Part shown: in pieces, positions 36,401 to 44,654 of the stretch | Numbering within the stretch: position 1 is the first letter of the stretch | Layout: each line of letters begins with the position of its first letter | Origin: Mucilaginibacter gotjawali | GTDB taxonomy: Bacteria; Bacteroidota; Bacteroidia; Sphingobacteriales; Sphingobacteriaceae | Length of the DNA stretch: 64,000 nucleotides | Reading direction: 5' to 3' | NCBI RefSeq assembly: GCF_002355435.1 | Contig: NZ_AP017313.1 | Span: forward strand, 3,100,001 to 3,164,000 | Program-made: the position numbers and the translations under genes | The notes under the pieces: generated by a model | What the model was told of the DNA's origin: nothing | What the model saw: the letters and a program-made list of their open reading frames with translations, nothing else | The model's database searches: none

Positions 36401-36554
36401 CCACAGAAGGTGAGCCTTTTACGATCACGCTTACCCCGGGCAAGGGTGATCCGTCTTTTTGATCTGTTACTTTACCACTGATCACCCTGTTTTGAGCATA
36501 AATACAGGAAAAAGATGAAAGTAAGAGAAAAAAGGAGAGTAATTTTTTCTTCAT
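33462..36554 (-). CDS. SusC/RagA family TonB-linked outer-membrane transporter
   Basis: 1030 residues. A signal peptide (ending IYAQN) leads into a CarboxypepD_reg domain (VISGKVTDQKDGSPLPGVSV), the TonB-box/SusC motif (LNEVIITVGYGTQKRANVTGA split in the usual way), the plug (NTPVTTFEQALQGKTSGVNI) and a long beta-barrel closing in RTVTFGLNVGF. It imports a glycan or peptide bound by SusD. No glycosidase, sulfatase or sensor gene accompanies the pair, so the ligand is unknown; the S9 peptidase beyond the terminator suggests peptides but this is weak. Confidence 0.95.
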   Translation of the reverse strand: MKKKLLSFFLLLSSFSCIYAQNRVISGKVTDQKDGSPLPGVSVIVKGSPSVGTQTDLNGLYTLSLPKDARTLIFRYIGYKEADLPISGNTLNVQLEIDAKQLNEVIITVGYGTQKRANVTGAITSISGKEVENTPVTTFEQALQGKTSGVNIQADGGKLGQGVKISIRGVASVSAGTQPLVVVDGIIINQTNLSSNGAATNPLADIDFNDIESYEVLKDASASAIYGARASNGVIIITTKKGKAGTAKIGFDAQFGFSEPSRHRQFLNSQQWLQIEQRSVLGAANQDVLNGYASTLAEALANESLNSTFTTLAAGNTKWDKYNTDWEKQAFQSAPQQQYDLNFSGGNDKTTYYFGGQALNQTGIIKANAFQRYSGRVNIDSKIFSNFDVGMKLDFTHSYNQRVSNDDQFNTPLEIVALSPITPVIDPRTHLVSGTPPGDPNGDFPLYYDPLISVNNAYYHANVNRTLGNIYANWDIINHLTFRSEFGMDQTNQTEDSYANSLTARDTGTPDGLGNDQTTSIIHYTVNNYFTYKNLFAKDHSLELTAGTSYEYSHLMANSVSGKNFPSDAYKEIASAALISAGSSSQSEYSFVSYFTRANYAYKGKYLLSGSVRTDASSRFGANNRYGTFPAGSVGWILSQEDFLKDSRSLSELKLRASYGLTGNAEIGDYPSLGLFTGDAGYDGTGGQRFSQLANPNLKWEKTLQLDLGFDFGFFNNRLSGTFDYYRKNTRDLLLNVNVPETLGIATQTQNLGTMYNQGYELSLSSDNFVGKFKWNTNFNISYNKNVVTNVRGQIISDGADLNRVIEGQQIGVFYGREYAGVNPANGDALYYLNTKNSDGSLNKSTTNDYNAAQNVVLGNPTPNITGGITNTFSYQGVDLSFTIYGSFGNKIYNAAGQYMSTAAGNGLDNQTIDQMKYWNKPGDITNVPEPREFYANGTNPSSRYLSSGSYVRLKTLTLGYTFPKDMLAKIKVDRLRIFVNAYNLFLITKYTGWDPEVNTDFLASNINLGDDFYSVPQPRTVTFGLNVGF

Positions 36555-36830
36555 AAGCTATATTTTTAAGAGTTAAGGGGATTGTAATTTCCCAATAAAA
36601 ATCTACAAATACAACGAGATGATTAAAAATATTTACTTTCTATTAAGGATATCGTACAAGAATAGATAAAATGATATAAATATAGCTATTGCAACATAGT
36701 TGTTGGTTGCTTAAAACGAAACGTAAATACGGTGAAAAGTGATTATAATGCAGCCAATTGGCGGCTAAAATACCCGGAACAAACCTAAATGGATAAAATA
36801 GAGTTAAAAGGCAATAGACAACGTTACCTT

Positions 36831-37313
36831 TTATTTTATGCCCTGATCGGAAAATTTAAAACGATTGATCAACGTATAAACATGGCATCCGGCACAAAAG
36901 CCTGCAAAACTCTCTAATGACGCAAAAATGATCATTATACCGGCAATAACTTTTGAGAGCACGATGAAATTTGATAAGAAGCTGATCAACACCAGAAATA
37001 AAAAAGCAACGCCCATAAATGAGGCGAACCTTTTAGGCGCACGGTCAACCGGTTTTGGTTTCAGGCTTAATTGTTTAACTACTGCCCCGCTTATAATAGC
37101 AAGCGGGCTATAAGCATTTAAATTGAACGCCCTGAGCAGGAAATCAGCCAGCAACAAGCCAATGGATACAGGGTTTCCATTAATTACATAAAACAAAACA
37201 AACAGCACTACAAAAAAAGCTACTACCCTTATCCTGTTTTCATCCACTTTTACAAAATCCACCGGGCAGTCTAAAGTATTTTGTTTTTTATATTGTATTT
37301 CTGACTCGATCAT
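36831..37313 (-). CDS. DUF4395 family membrane protein
   Basis: 160 residues with about four membrane helices. It starts with a polar segment containing NTLDCPVDFVKVDENRIRVVA, and ends with FAGFCAGCHVYTLINRF, where a C-x2-C pair is conserved in DUF4395 proteins. They often sit near thiosulfate sulfurtransferase or thioredoxin genes, suggesting a redox role; none is adjacent here. It is divergent from the NAD-dependent epimerase-like gene. Confidence 0.78.
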   Translation of the reverse strand: MIESEIQYKKQNTLDCPVDFVKVDENRIRVVAFFVVLFVLFYVINGNPVSIGLLLADFLLRAFNLNAYSPLAIISGAVVKQLSLKPKPVDRAPKRFASFMGVAFLFLVLISFLSNFIVLSKVIAGIMIIFASLESFAGFCAGCHVYTLINRFKFSDQGIK

Positions 37314-37449
37314 TTTAATAATTAAATATATTGTCTATGGAATTTATAGACAATGCAAAAGTAATACTATTTATGTTATTTTAAAGCAATTTGTAAAATG
37401 GTACCGATTTCTTTTACAATTTTGACCCATAAGAAACAAATTAGAAAAA

Positions 37450-38256
37450 ATGGTGGTTAGTATTTTAGGCTGCGGCTGGTATGGTAAGGCGCTGGCGGCT
37501 GATCTTTTAAAAACAGGCACAATTGTTAACGGTTCTGCAACTTCACCTGAAAAACTGGAAACCCTCGGTAATTCAGGTATCCTGCCCTATTTGGTAAAGT
37601 TTGATAATGAGCAAAAAGCATTTGACCCCACTTTTTTTAAGTGTGAGGTAATGGTGATCAGTATTCCGCCCAGGCTTAAGGCGGGTGAAGGCAGCGGGTA
37701 CCTCTCAAAAATTCAGCAGATCATCAACGCCTGTATTGAATACCATGTTAAAAAAATTATTTATATCAGTTCAACCGGGGTTTATGGAGAATATAATCGT
37801 GAAGTAAATGAACTTGACGACCCCAGGCCCGATACCGCTTCGGGTTTGATATTGTGGGAAGCTGAGCAGCTTTTTCGAAAAGAAACTTCTTTTAAAACTT
37901 CGGTAATCCGCTTCGGCGGGCTCATCGGTCCGGGGCGTCATCCGGGGCGTTTTTTTGCGGGTAAAACCAATATCCCCAATGGGCTGGCACCCGTTAATCT
38001 TATTCATCAATCAGATTGTGTAGGAATAACAATGGCTGTGATAGATCAGGATGCTTTTAGCTATTTGTACAATGCCTGTTCACCCGATCATCCTGCGAAA
38101 GCAGCTTATTATGCCGAATTGACTTCAAAAGCAAATATGCCCGCCCCCGGATTTATAAATGAATTGAAAAGTTGGAAGGTGGTCAATAGTGTTAACCTAA
38201 AAGCGGAGCTGAAATATGAATTCAAGTTCAAGAAGTTGAATGATTATACATTTTGA
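37450..38256 (+). CDS. NAD-dependent epimerase/dehydratase-like protein (YeeZ-type)
   Basis: 268 residues. The Rossmann fold starts with SILGCGWYGKALA (GxGxxG-type). A YISSTGVYGEY block and RFGGLIGPGRHPG follow as in the SDR-extended YeeZ group. It lacks an obvious YxxxK catalytic motif, which is normal for this group. The start at 37450 is an ATG; the gene stands alone on the + strand. Substrate unknown. Confidence 0.82.
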   Translation: MVVSILGCGWYGKALAADLLKTGTIVNGSATSPEKLETLGNSGILPYLVKFDNEQKAFDPTFFKCEVMVISIPPRLKAGEGSGYLSKIQQIINACIEYHVKKIIYISSTGVYGEYNREVNELDDPRPDTASGLILWEAEQLFRKETSFKTSVIRFGGLIGPGRHPGRFFAGKTNIPNGLAPVNLIHQSDCVGITMAVIDQDAFSYLYNACSPDHPAKAAYYAELTSKANMPAPGFINELKSWKVVNSVNLKAELKYEFKFKKLNDYTF

Positions 38257-38274
38257 CGCAAAAGTATATATCAA

Positions 38275-38296
38275 GGCCTGCGTCTTTGTGCAGGCC
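38275..38296. other. Hairpin between convergent genes
   Basis: GGCCTGC-gtctttgt-GCAGGCC, a seven-base-pair perfect stem in the 77-base gap between the epimerase-like gene and the putative glycosidase gene. No T-run follows on either strand, so its terminator role is uncertain. Confidence 0.55.
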
Positions 38297-38333
38297 ATTC
38301 AGCCGTATAAAAAACAAAATTGTATACCTGCAC

Positions 38334-40793
38334 CTACTTATGGTAGTCCGGATCCATTTCAGGTTTACGCAAACCAGCTACTTCATCTGCCATTAAGATA
38401 AAAACATTCCAGCACAAACCTTTTGTAGATGGCCACCAGCTATCGGTTGTATCCCATTTTGTCGGGGTGAATTCCTTGCTGAAAGGCCATTTCGGATTCA
38501 GATAGATCTCGGCCCACACCCTGTTTTCCATTAAGGGCCTGGCTTTTTTCCAGCCATGCTTTAACCCCACAACATAAGCACAATATTCAGGCCTGAACCA
38601 GCTGCCGCCGTTATAATAAAAGCCGTCGGTTTTTCCATCACTGTAATTTTCTTCGCCAAATTTTCCAAAAGGCTGGTAATCGCCACTCAGATAGGCCCAG
38701 CCCTTTGCATCCCTGGTCAGCCTGATCAGTATAGGTGCCGTAGTGCCATATTCAGGGTGCGGTGAATTAGCAACTTTATTCAGTATAGGGATCTGTTCCA
38801 GTTCATTTTGCACCATTTCATCTGTTAGTATCGGCTTTTTAAATAACCACAGCGAAAAAAATTCCGGCTCCAGGTCCGTAAGCGATATCATATCCGGGAA
38901 ATTCCTGTCAAATAACAGGTGTTTCCTTTTTACGTCATAAAAATTGCGGTATTCGTTCTCCGCCTTTTGGATATAGGCATCTGATATGGAAAAGCCTAAC
39001 TCTTTAATTGCTTTTAAAGCGATCACCAGCATTCCCTGATTAACCGCCAGGCGGTCGGTTTTGGGGTTGTAATCAATGATATCCAGTTGGTTCATTGGAA
39101 AATGCGATCTGCATTTTCCGGTCCTGCCGGGATCAAACTCATTCAATACATAATTAACCGCTTTCTCAATTTTTTCATGCGGAAGCTGTACACCAAAGCG
39201 GCGTTTATTCAGCATTGCCCATATCAGCCATTCAATAGTGGCTTCGTTGTCTTTTGCCTCAACAGAACCCATTAACGGTGTAATGATGGTACCGATAGAG
39301 CCTTTGGATGTTTGCGTTTTGCCCCACTCCTCCCAAATGGATAAGTTCAACTCTTTGTTGTAAGTTGAAACAGTTGAGAAAAAAGAGTCGCGGTTGTACA
39401 TATCCGGCGCATAGTTCATATTGGGCACATTAAAGGGCTTAAAATTGTCAACGTCGGTGATCCAGGTGAGCATATTAAAATTGGCATACAACATTTTTTC
39501 AATCGCCGAACCTTTAAAGCCCTTTCCTTCGGCCAAACGTGTCTGTGCTGAAATCATAAATTGCTGGTGCGATTTCCATGGCTCAACGAAAATGTACGTG
39601 GTTTTTTCCGCTCTTTCGCCTATCTGAAGTACATTGTAAGGTTCTTTTCGCGGATGATTTTCAATGATCTTAAGTTCTTTTATGTCAAACTGAGCTTCCT
39701 TACCTGATTCCGAGCCGATGAACATCGATACGCTGTCTTTTTGAATGTAAGGCACCAGGATACTTCTTTTAAAATAAGTCCATTTTTTTTCGTCTATCGG
39801 CAGGTTATCGATGTATTTCATTCCATCTTCAAGCTCTACGGTTTTTTGTCCATTTTTAAGCCTGAAAAGTTTTAATGCCAACGCCGCGTTCCCTTTATAC
39901 CAAAAAGAGACCGTGTAAATCTTTTGATCTTTAAACGGCGTTATAAAATTAATGCCCGATTGGGTTCCCCTATGGCAGGTTACGGAAATATGCCCTTCGC
40001 TGCGGCTAAGTTCCGCATTCTCTGCTTTTTGGTCTGCAGGATCAATGGTTAATAAGGTACTGTCGCCTGCATCAAGGTTGTACATTTCGCCAAAGGTTTG
40101 GCGGATATAATCATCATTTTTTGCCCTTTCCGATTGCTCAGCAACAGAAAATAAATCCGGATCGGCCAGGCGGCGCAAACCGGTAAAGCCCTGATCACGC
40201 CCGCTAAAACGACGTCGTGTATTCCTGGTGTACTGATTTTTATAACCGGCATCAGTTAAAAAACCAACAACATTATTGTCAGGGGTTATAAAGCCTGCTG
40301 CCGGGAACATCTCATGGGCAAAGCCCCCCGGGAAATTATCCTCCTCAAAAGTTACATAACGCTGTGGCTTATTTGCCGGCCTGGCTGTTTCCTTTAATAT
40401 ATAATACATCGCCGGCATAGATGGCTGGAACAATTGGATGGTTTTTTTGACAAGATTTGAGTTAACCACCTGGTAGGTTACCGTTATTGACAGATCAGCA
40501 TCAAATTCGGACAGGTAAAGATTGCTTGATAACATAATCATGTTTTCGTTCCCGGTCCATTTTTGGCCTTTTAAATGATCCAGATTGGCTACGGTGGTTA
40601 AATCATGATTAAATAATTGCATGGAGAATTCCTCTGTATTGGTAACCACTAATTGCCGGCCGTTATAAATATCAACATGATACCCATTTTGGGCGTCGCC
40701 GGCAGCTTTAAGCGTAAGCTGCTGAGCGAAGGCGCTGAAACCTGCTAACAGGCAAACAAACAATAAAGATAACCCAACCTTAAACTGTACCAT
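38334..40793 (-). CDS. Large secreted protein, putative six-hairpin glycosidase
   Basis: 819 residues. The signal peptide ends SAFAQ. The N-terminal 280 residues look like a beta-sandwich (KAAGDAQNGYHVDIYNGRQL, VTYQVVNSNLVKKTIQL). A central jelly-roll-like module (NFITPFKDQKIYTVSFWYKG) could bind carbohydrate. The last 400 residues are helical with many aromatic and acidic motifs (NRDSFFSTVSTY, NEATIEWLIWAMLNKR, NQGMLVIALKAI, WFRPEYCAYVVGLKHGW, TTDSWWPSTKGLCWNVF), typical of an (alpha/alpha)6 barrel. I could not assign a GH family. It is a monocistronic gene. Confidence 0.6.
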   Translation of the reverse strand: MVQFKVGLSLLFVCLLAGFSAFAQQLTLKAAGDAQNGYHVDIYNGRQLVVTNTEEFSMQLFNHDLTTVANLDHLKGQKWTGNENMIMLSSNLYLSEFDADLSITVTYQVVNSNLVKKTIQLFQPSMPAMYYILKETARPANKPQRYVTFEEDNFPGGFAHEMFPAAGFITPDNNVVGFLTDAGYKNQYTRNTRRRFSGRDQGFTGLRRLADPDLFSVAEQSERAKNDDYIRQTFGEMYNLDAGDSTLLTIDPADQKAENAELSRSEGHISVTCHRGTQSGINFITPFKDQKIYTVSFWYKGNAALALKLFRLKNGQKTVELEDGMKYIDNLPIDEKKWTYFKRSILVPYIQKDSVSMFIGSESGKEAQFDIKELKIIENHPRKEPYNVLQIGERAEKTTYIFVEPWKSHQQFMISAQTRLAEGKGFKGSAIEKMLYANFNMLTWITDVDNFKPFNVPNMNYAPDMYNRDSFFSTVSTYNKELNLSIWEEWGKTQTSKGSIGTIITPLMGSVEAKDNEATIEWLIWAMLNKRRFGVQLPHEKIEKAVNYVLNEFDPGRTGKCRSHFPMNQLDIIDYNPKTDRLAVNQGMLVIALKAIKELGFSISDAYIQKAENEYRNFYDVKRKHLLFDRNFPDMISLTDLEPEFFSLWLFKKPILTDEMVQNELEQIPILNKVANSPHPEYGTTAPILIRLTRDAKGWAYLSGDYQPFGKFGEENYSDGKTDGFYYNGGSWFRPEYCAYVVGLKHGWKKARPLMENRVWAEIYLNPKWPFSKEFTPTKWDTTDSWWPSTKGLCWNVFILMADEVAGLRKPEMDPDYHK

Positions 40794-41074
40794 AAATAAA
40801 GTGTTAAATCAACCTGAAACCGTTATTCATCTTTATAACTCATCTTTTTAATAAACAACAATAAAAAGCGGCCAGTAAAAAAGGCCCCAAATAACATGCT
40901 GTTTTTAAAATATTTGAAAGATATATTTGGTTATTGAGTTGCAATACTAATTAAAAAAACCGGTTTTGCAAACAGCTAAAGGTATTTTTTAAAAGCAATT
41001 GAATTAACGGGAAGATTACTCATCGCGGCAACTTGTGCTTTATTTACGGAAGTATGGTTATTATTAAATTTAGA

Positions 41075-41554
41075 TTATAAGTCGATTTTATCTTTTGCGA
41101 TTTCGTAGCCGACAACCAGTAATATAACCAATGTACCCGCTAATACGTCTAATACAGACGCGCCGAAATTTTCTTTTACCTTTTTGGAGAGGTTTACGCC
41201 GTCGTTTTTATAACTGATGATGCGGTTTGCGGAATCAATATGAAACTTAATACTTGCTGTATGCAGGGCAACGATTTTGTTTGTTAAAGAATCCTTTATT
41301 GGAACGATCCTTGAATTACTGAGGGTGTCCGATTGATTTAACGTTGATAAAGTATCCCGGTAATACACCCATTCCTCAAAACCCGGATAGGGAGTCTTTT
41401 TATCCGGTTCCCCTAATTCTTTTACCAGGTCCGCTTTGGTATGCAGGTGATCCACCACTTCCCGGGTATAAACCATTTTACTGCATCCGCTTAAAAACAG
41501 CAAAATAAAAAGATAGTATTTACCGGATAAGCGATTCGTTTTCAATGGATTCAC
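41075..41554 (-). CDS. Small lipoprotein of unknown function
   Basis: The frame opens at an ATG at 41599, but a GTG at 41554 places the lipobox LFLSGC at a normal distance (about 24 residues), so I prefer it; this choice is uncertain. The mature part starts KMVYTREVVDHLHTKADLVKELGEPDKK, a BamE/SmpA-like opening, and a single hydrophobic helix (VLDVLAGTLVILLVVGYEIA) lies close to the C-terminus. The protein is envelope-located; nothing more can be said. Confidence 0.6.
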   Translation of the reverse strand: MNPLKTNRLSGKYYLFILLFLSGCSKMVYTREVVDHLHTKADLVKELGEPDKKTPYPGFEEWVYYRDTLSTLNQSDTLSNSRIVPIKDSLTNKIVALHTASIKFHIDSANRIISYKNDGVNLSKKVKENFGASVLDVLAGTLVILLVVGYEIAKDKIDL

Positions 41555-41702
41555 ACTCAAATATATTTCATTATGATGAAATATAAAAAATATTATCAAT
41601 ACGAACCAACCTTTAGCGTGCCTTATGATAGCTACCGTTGATATAAATTACAAATGTTGGGTGTATTGCATTAAATTTGCCGCTATACATCAGCACCTGT
41701 TT

Positions 41703-42704
41703 ATGAAAATACTTTTCTTTTCGGCAAAGCCTTATGATATTATTACGTTTAACCAGCATAATGCCACCTATGGTTTTGAACTGGAATACCTGGAAACCCA
41801 CCTTGGGCCGCATATTGTTAACGCCGTAGATGAGGGCACCTATGCCGTTTGTGTATTTGTAAATGATAACCTGACCGGAGAAGTGATTGATGTGCTTGCG
41901 GCTAAAGGCGTAAAGGTAATTGCGTTGCGCTGCGCCGGGTTTAATAACATTGACCTGGCTGCGGCCAAAAAACACGGTATTACCGTATGCCGCGTACCCG
42001 CGTATTCGCCCGAGGCCGTTGCGGAACATGCCGTGGCGATGCTGTTAACCCTTAACCGCAAAACCCATAAAGCTTACAATCGGGTAAGGGAACAAAATTT
42101 TTCGTTAAACGGCCTGTTAGGTTTTAATATGCACGGCAAAACGGTTGGCGTGATTGCTACCGGACGGATCGGTAAGGCTTTTTGTAAGATTATGCTTGGT
42201 TTCGGGTGCAAAGTGCTGGCGTTTGACCTTTATAAAGATCAGGAGTTGATTGCTGCCGGAGTTGATTACATTTCTTTTGAGGAAGTGCTGCAACAGGCAG
42301 ATATTATCTCCCTGCATTGCCCGCTCACCCCCGAAAGTCACCACCTCATCAACAAGGAGACGCTTGGCTTGATGAAACACGGCGCCACACTGATCAATAC
42401 CAGCCGCGGGGCTTTGATAGATACACACGCTGTTATTGCAGCCCTTAAAACCGGCCGCCTGGCCTACCTGGGTATTGATGTTTACGAACAGGAGGATCGC
42501 TTGTTTTTTAAAGACCTGTCAGGAAGTATTATTGAAGATGATACTATACAGCGGCTGATGAGCTTCCCAAATGTGCTGGTTACCGGCCACCAGGCATTTT
42601 TTACTGAAGATGCACTTGCGCAGATCGCTGAAACTACGCTAAATAACATCAGGCAGTTAAGTGAGGGGATTGCGCCGGATGCGGCGGTGGTTGTAAAGGT
42701 ATAA
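41703..42704 (+). CDS. ldhA: D-2-hydroxyacid dehydrogenase (D-lactate dehydrogenase type)
   Basis: 333 residues from the ATG at 41703 (MKILFFSAKPYDIITF); the upstream extension is not protein-like. The NAD-binding motif is GKTVGVIATGRIGKAF. Catalytic residues follow the family pattern: R in NTSRGALIDT, E in VYEQEDRLFF, and H in VTGHQAFFTE. It is closest to fermentative D-lactate dehydrogenases (LdhA), which reduce pyruvate with NADH in the cytoplasm. It has no operon partner. Confidence 0.92.
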   Translation: MKILFFSAKPYDIITFNQHNATYGFELEYLETHLGPHIVNAVDEGTYAVCVFVNDNLTGEVIDVLAAKGVKVIALRCAGFNNIDLAAAKKHGITVCRVPAYSPEAVAEHAVAMLLTLNRKTHKAYNRVREQNFSLNGLLGFNMHGKTVGVIATGRIGKAFCKIMLGFGCKVLAFDLYKDQELIAAGVDYISFEEVLQQADIISLHCPLTPESHHLINKETLGLMKHGATLINTSRGALIDTHAVIAALKTGRLAYLGIDVYEQEDRLFFKDLSGSIIEDDTIQRLMSFPNVLVTGHQAFFTEDALAQIAETTLNNIRQLSEGIAPDAAVVVKV

Positions 42705-42823
42705 AGTGCTTGTAACAGAACGAACAGGCTCAATTTTTGAGCTGCAGCATTTCATCAGCTCCTGTATCCTTTGGGATTTTTGAACTAAACATCGTCGAAC
42801 TCATTACAGGTAACACCCAACAC

Positions 42824-44311
42824 TTAAAACGAGTACCGGAACAGATCGATATCATATTTACCCGAAAAAATTCCGGGTGACCAGTTGGAAGGGACTACAA
42901 ATGAATTAGTAAACCAGATGACGTGTGCATCAGCAACATATTGTTCGCCGCCCTTTAGCAGTACCATATTTAACCACTTTCCGGTCGATAGATCAAGTTC
43001 ACCATAGGCTGGAAATCTTTCTGTGTTTTCACCCTCGTTGTTGCTGATTATTTTTAACGTGTTTTCATTAACCGCAAAGCACGAAGTTGCCGGCCCCTTG
43101 CCGTCATAATATACGGGCAATAACTGTTGAAATTGTTGTTTAAGGTTTTGGTCATAACCATTGATGATGAGTGCTTTTTCGAAATAGGAAGAAACAACAG
43201 TATAGCCCACTCCAACAGGGCCGAGTTGGGCTACAGTGATCATTTTTTTTTCGACATAAAATTCAGACGCAGCCACAATTAACCGGCCGTTATGTTCCTG
43301 GAAAAACCTTACGGTTATATCCTTTTTTTGTGAACCGATATTCGGTTTTTCAAATTGCGGACTCACCTGAACAAAGCTATTTTCCATCGCCCTGATGTGT
43401 TTGCCGGTAAATACCTCATTGGCAGATTGCGCTGTGTTTGTTGTGAAATCAAACTTACCCATATAAAGCTCCCTGTCATTATTATGATTATCATGGGCAA
43501 GCGCGAGGTAAAGTATATTTCTGTCTTCGTGCGAGGGGGTGATGGCATTAGATGCGATTTCCAGGTCATATCCATTTAGGGTATCACAGTTTAGTGTTAT
43601 AGGTTTCGAAGGCTCTGTACTGCCATTTTCATATCGCCGGGCAAGTAAAGCGGTGCCACCAGGGGCAGTTAACATAAAGAGATCTCCATGCCCGTTACCT
43701 GTCATAGCGATAAAAGTTTCATCGGGGAATTTTGGCTTCAAGTAAACCGGTTCAAGCTTATCGTTCAGGCTTACAACCGTCAAATCTTCCGTGCTATCCC
43801 TTAAATGACCATAAAATAGGCTCTGTGTTTTTATATCTGCCAGCCTAACAATTAAACTAAAATCCGAACCATCATTCCGAAACAATGAAGAAGTTCTTTC
43901 CTCATGTTTAGCATGCTGCCTGAAGATCTCTTTTTGCAAAACAATTTTCCCGGATTGCGGATCAATTAAAAAAGCGCGAAAAGTATGATCTGTCTCGTGT
44001 TTTGAATAATAAGCAGAATCGGCTATTGCCAGGACTGCCCCCTTAAACATTCCGGCGGCCACACCATATCCTTTAAATTGGTTTCTCCATAAAACCTGCA
44101 TTTTGTTATCCAATCCAATGAGTCCGAAAGTGCTATCGGTAAGCCTTACATGGAGTACTGCCCTGTTTTCGTCTATTTTAAAGGAAGATGTTACGCCCAA
44201 AGTCTTTTTAGCAAGGTTTTTATACACCATTGAGTCACGTTGCGCAATTGCAAAAAACGACCACAATAAAAGCAACAGGCTGACAAAATAGCTACGACGG
44301 GAAAATCTCAT
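42824..44311 (-). CDS. Secreted protein of unknown function, beta-propeller-like
   Basis: 495 residues with a signal peptide ending AIAQ. The mature part is beta-rich without catalytic motifs: VTSSFKIDENRAVLHVRLTD, LAIADSAYYSKHE, NGDL-like blocks such as HGDLFMLTAPGG and DRNILYLALAHDNHN. Repeated strands about 45-60 residues apart fit a propeller, but no WD40 or kelch signature is seen. It is likely periplasmic or surface exposed. The gene is monocistronic, ending about 120 bases from ldhA in a convergent layout. Confidence 0.65.
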   Translation of the reverse strand: MRFSRRSYFVSLLLLLWSFFAIAQRDSMVYKNLAKKTLGVTSSFKIDENRAVLHVRLTDSTFGLIGLDNKMQVLWRNQFKGYGVAAGMFKGAVLAIADSAYYSKHETDHTFRAFLIDPQSGKIVLQKEIFRQHAKHEERTSSLFRNDGSDFSLIVRLADIKTQSLFYGHLRDSTEDLTVVSLNDKLEPVYLKPKFPDETFIAMTGNGHGDLFMLTAPGGTALLARRYENGSTEPSKPITLNCDTLNGYDLEIASNAITPSHEDRNILYLALAHDNHNNDRELYMGKFDFTTNTAQSANEVFTGKHIRAMENSFVQVSPQFEKPNIGSQKKDITVRFFQEHNGRLIVAASEFYVEKKMITVAQLGPVGVGYTVVSSYFEKALIINGYDQNLKQQFQQLLPVYYDGKGPATSCFAVNENTLKIISNNEGENTERFPAYGELDLSTGKWLNMVLLKGGEQYVADAHVIWFTNSFVVPSNWSPGIFSGKYDIDLFRYSF

Positions 44312-44654
44312 TTATTTTTTAATTTAGGTTGAAAGGTAAATATAGATATACTATACTTTAATCAAACAAAAGGCTTTAAATAATTGTGATTTTTTTTGTG
44401 AGTTCCCGGCGATGCAATAAGGATTAAGGCTGGTTTATCTGTTGTTTGGTTGTCGGATATTTTATATGCCCGTTTGCCGATCCGGAAAGTACTGATATAC
44501 TGAAAATAAAGAAGGTATAGAATTTTTGATCATGGTATGCGGATTCAGAGGTATCGGCGGGTTTTACCGATGATTACCATGCCGCTGCCAGGAAGATTAT
44601 GGTGCATGCCCGGAGCCGGGACACCGGCCAGTTCCATACGCAAAGTTCTTTATT
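44312..44654. other. Noncoding gap, possibly with a degraded coding fragment
   Basis: No intact gene is seen. From 44530 a plus-strand frame (beginning after a TGA) reads ADSEVSAGFTDDYHAAARK and then IMVHARSRDTGQFHTQ, which has protein-like composition, and runs into the 3' end of the reductase gene at 44700. It lacks a start codon and a recognised family, so it may be a remnant or chance. The AT-rich left half probably holds the promoter of the 42824-44311 gene. Confidence 0.3.

Noticed and set aside
29936..36554. Complete polysaccharide utilisation locus
   Set aside because: Only SusC and SusD are present; there is no glycosidase, sulfatase or sensor gene next to them.
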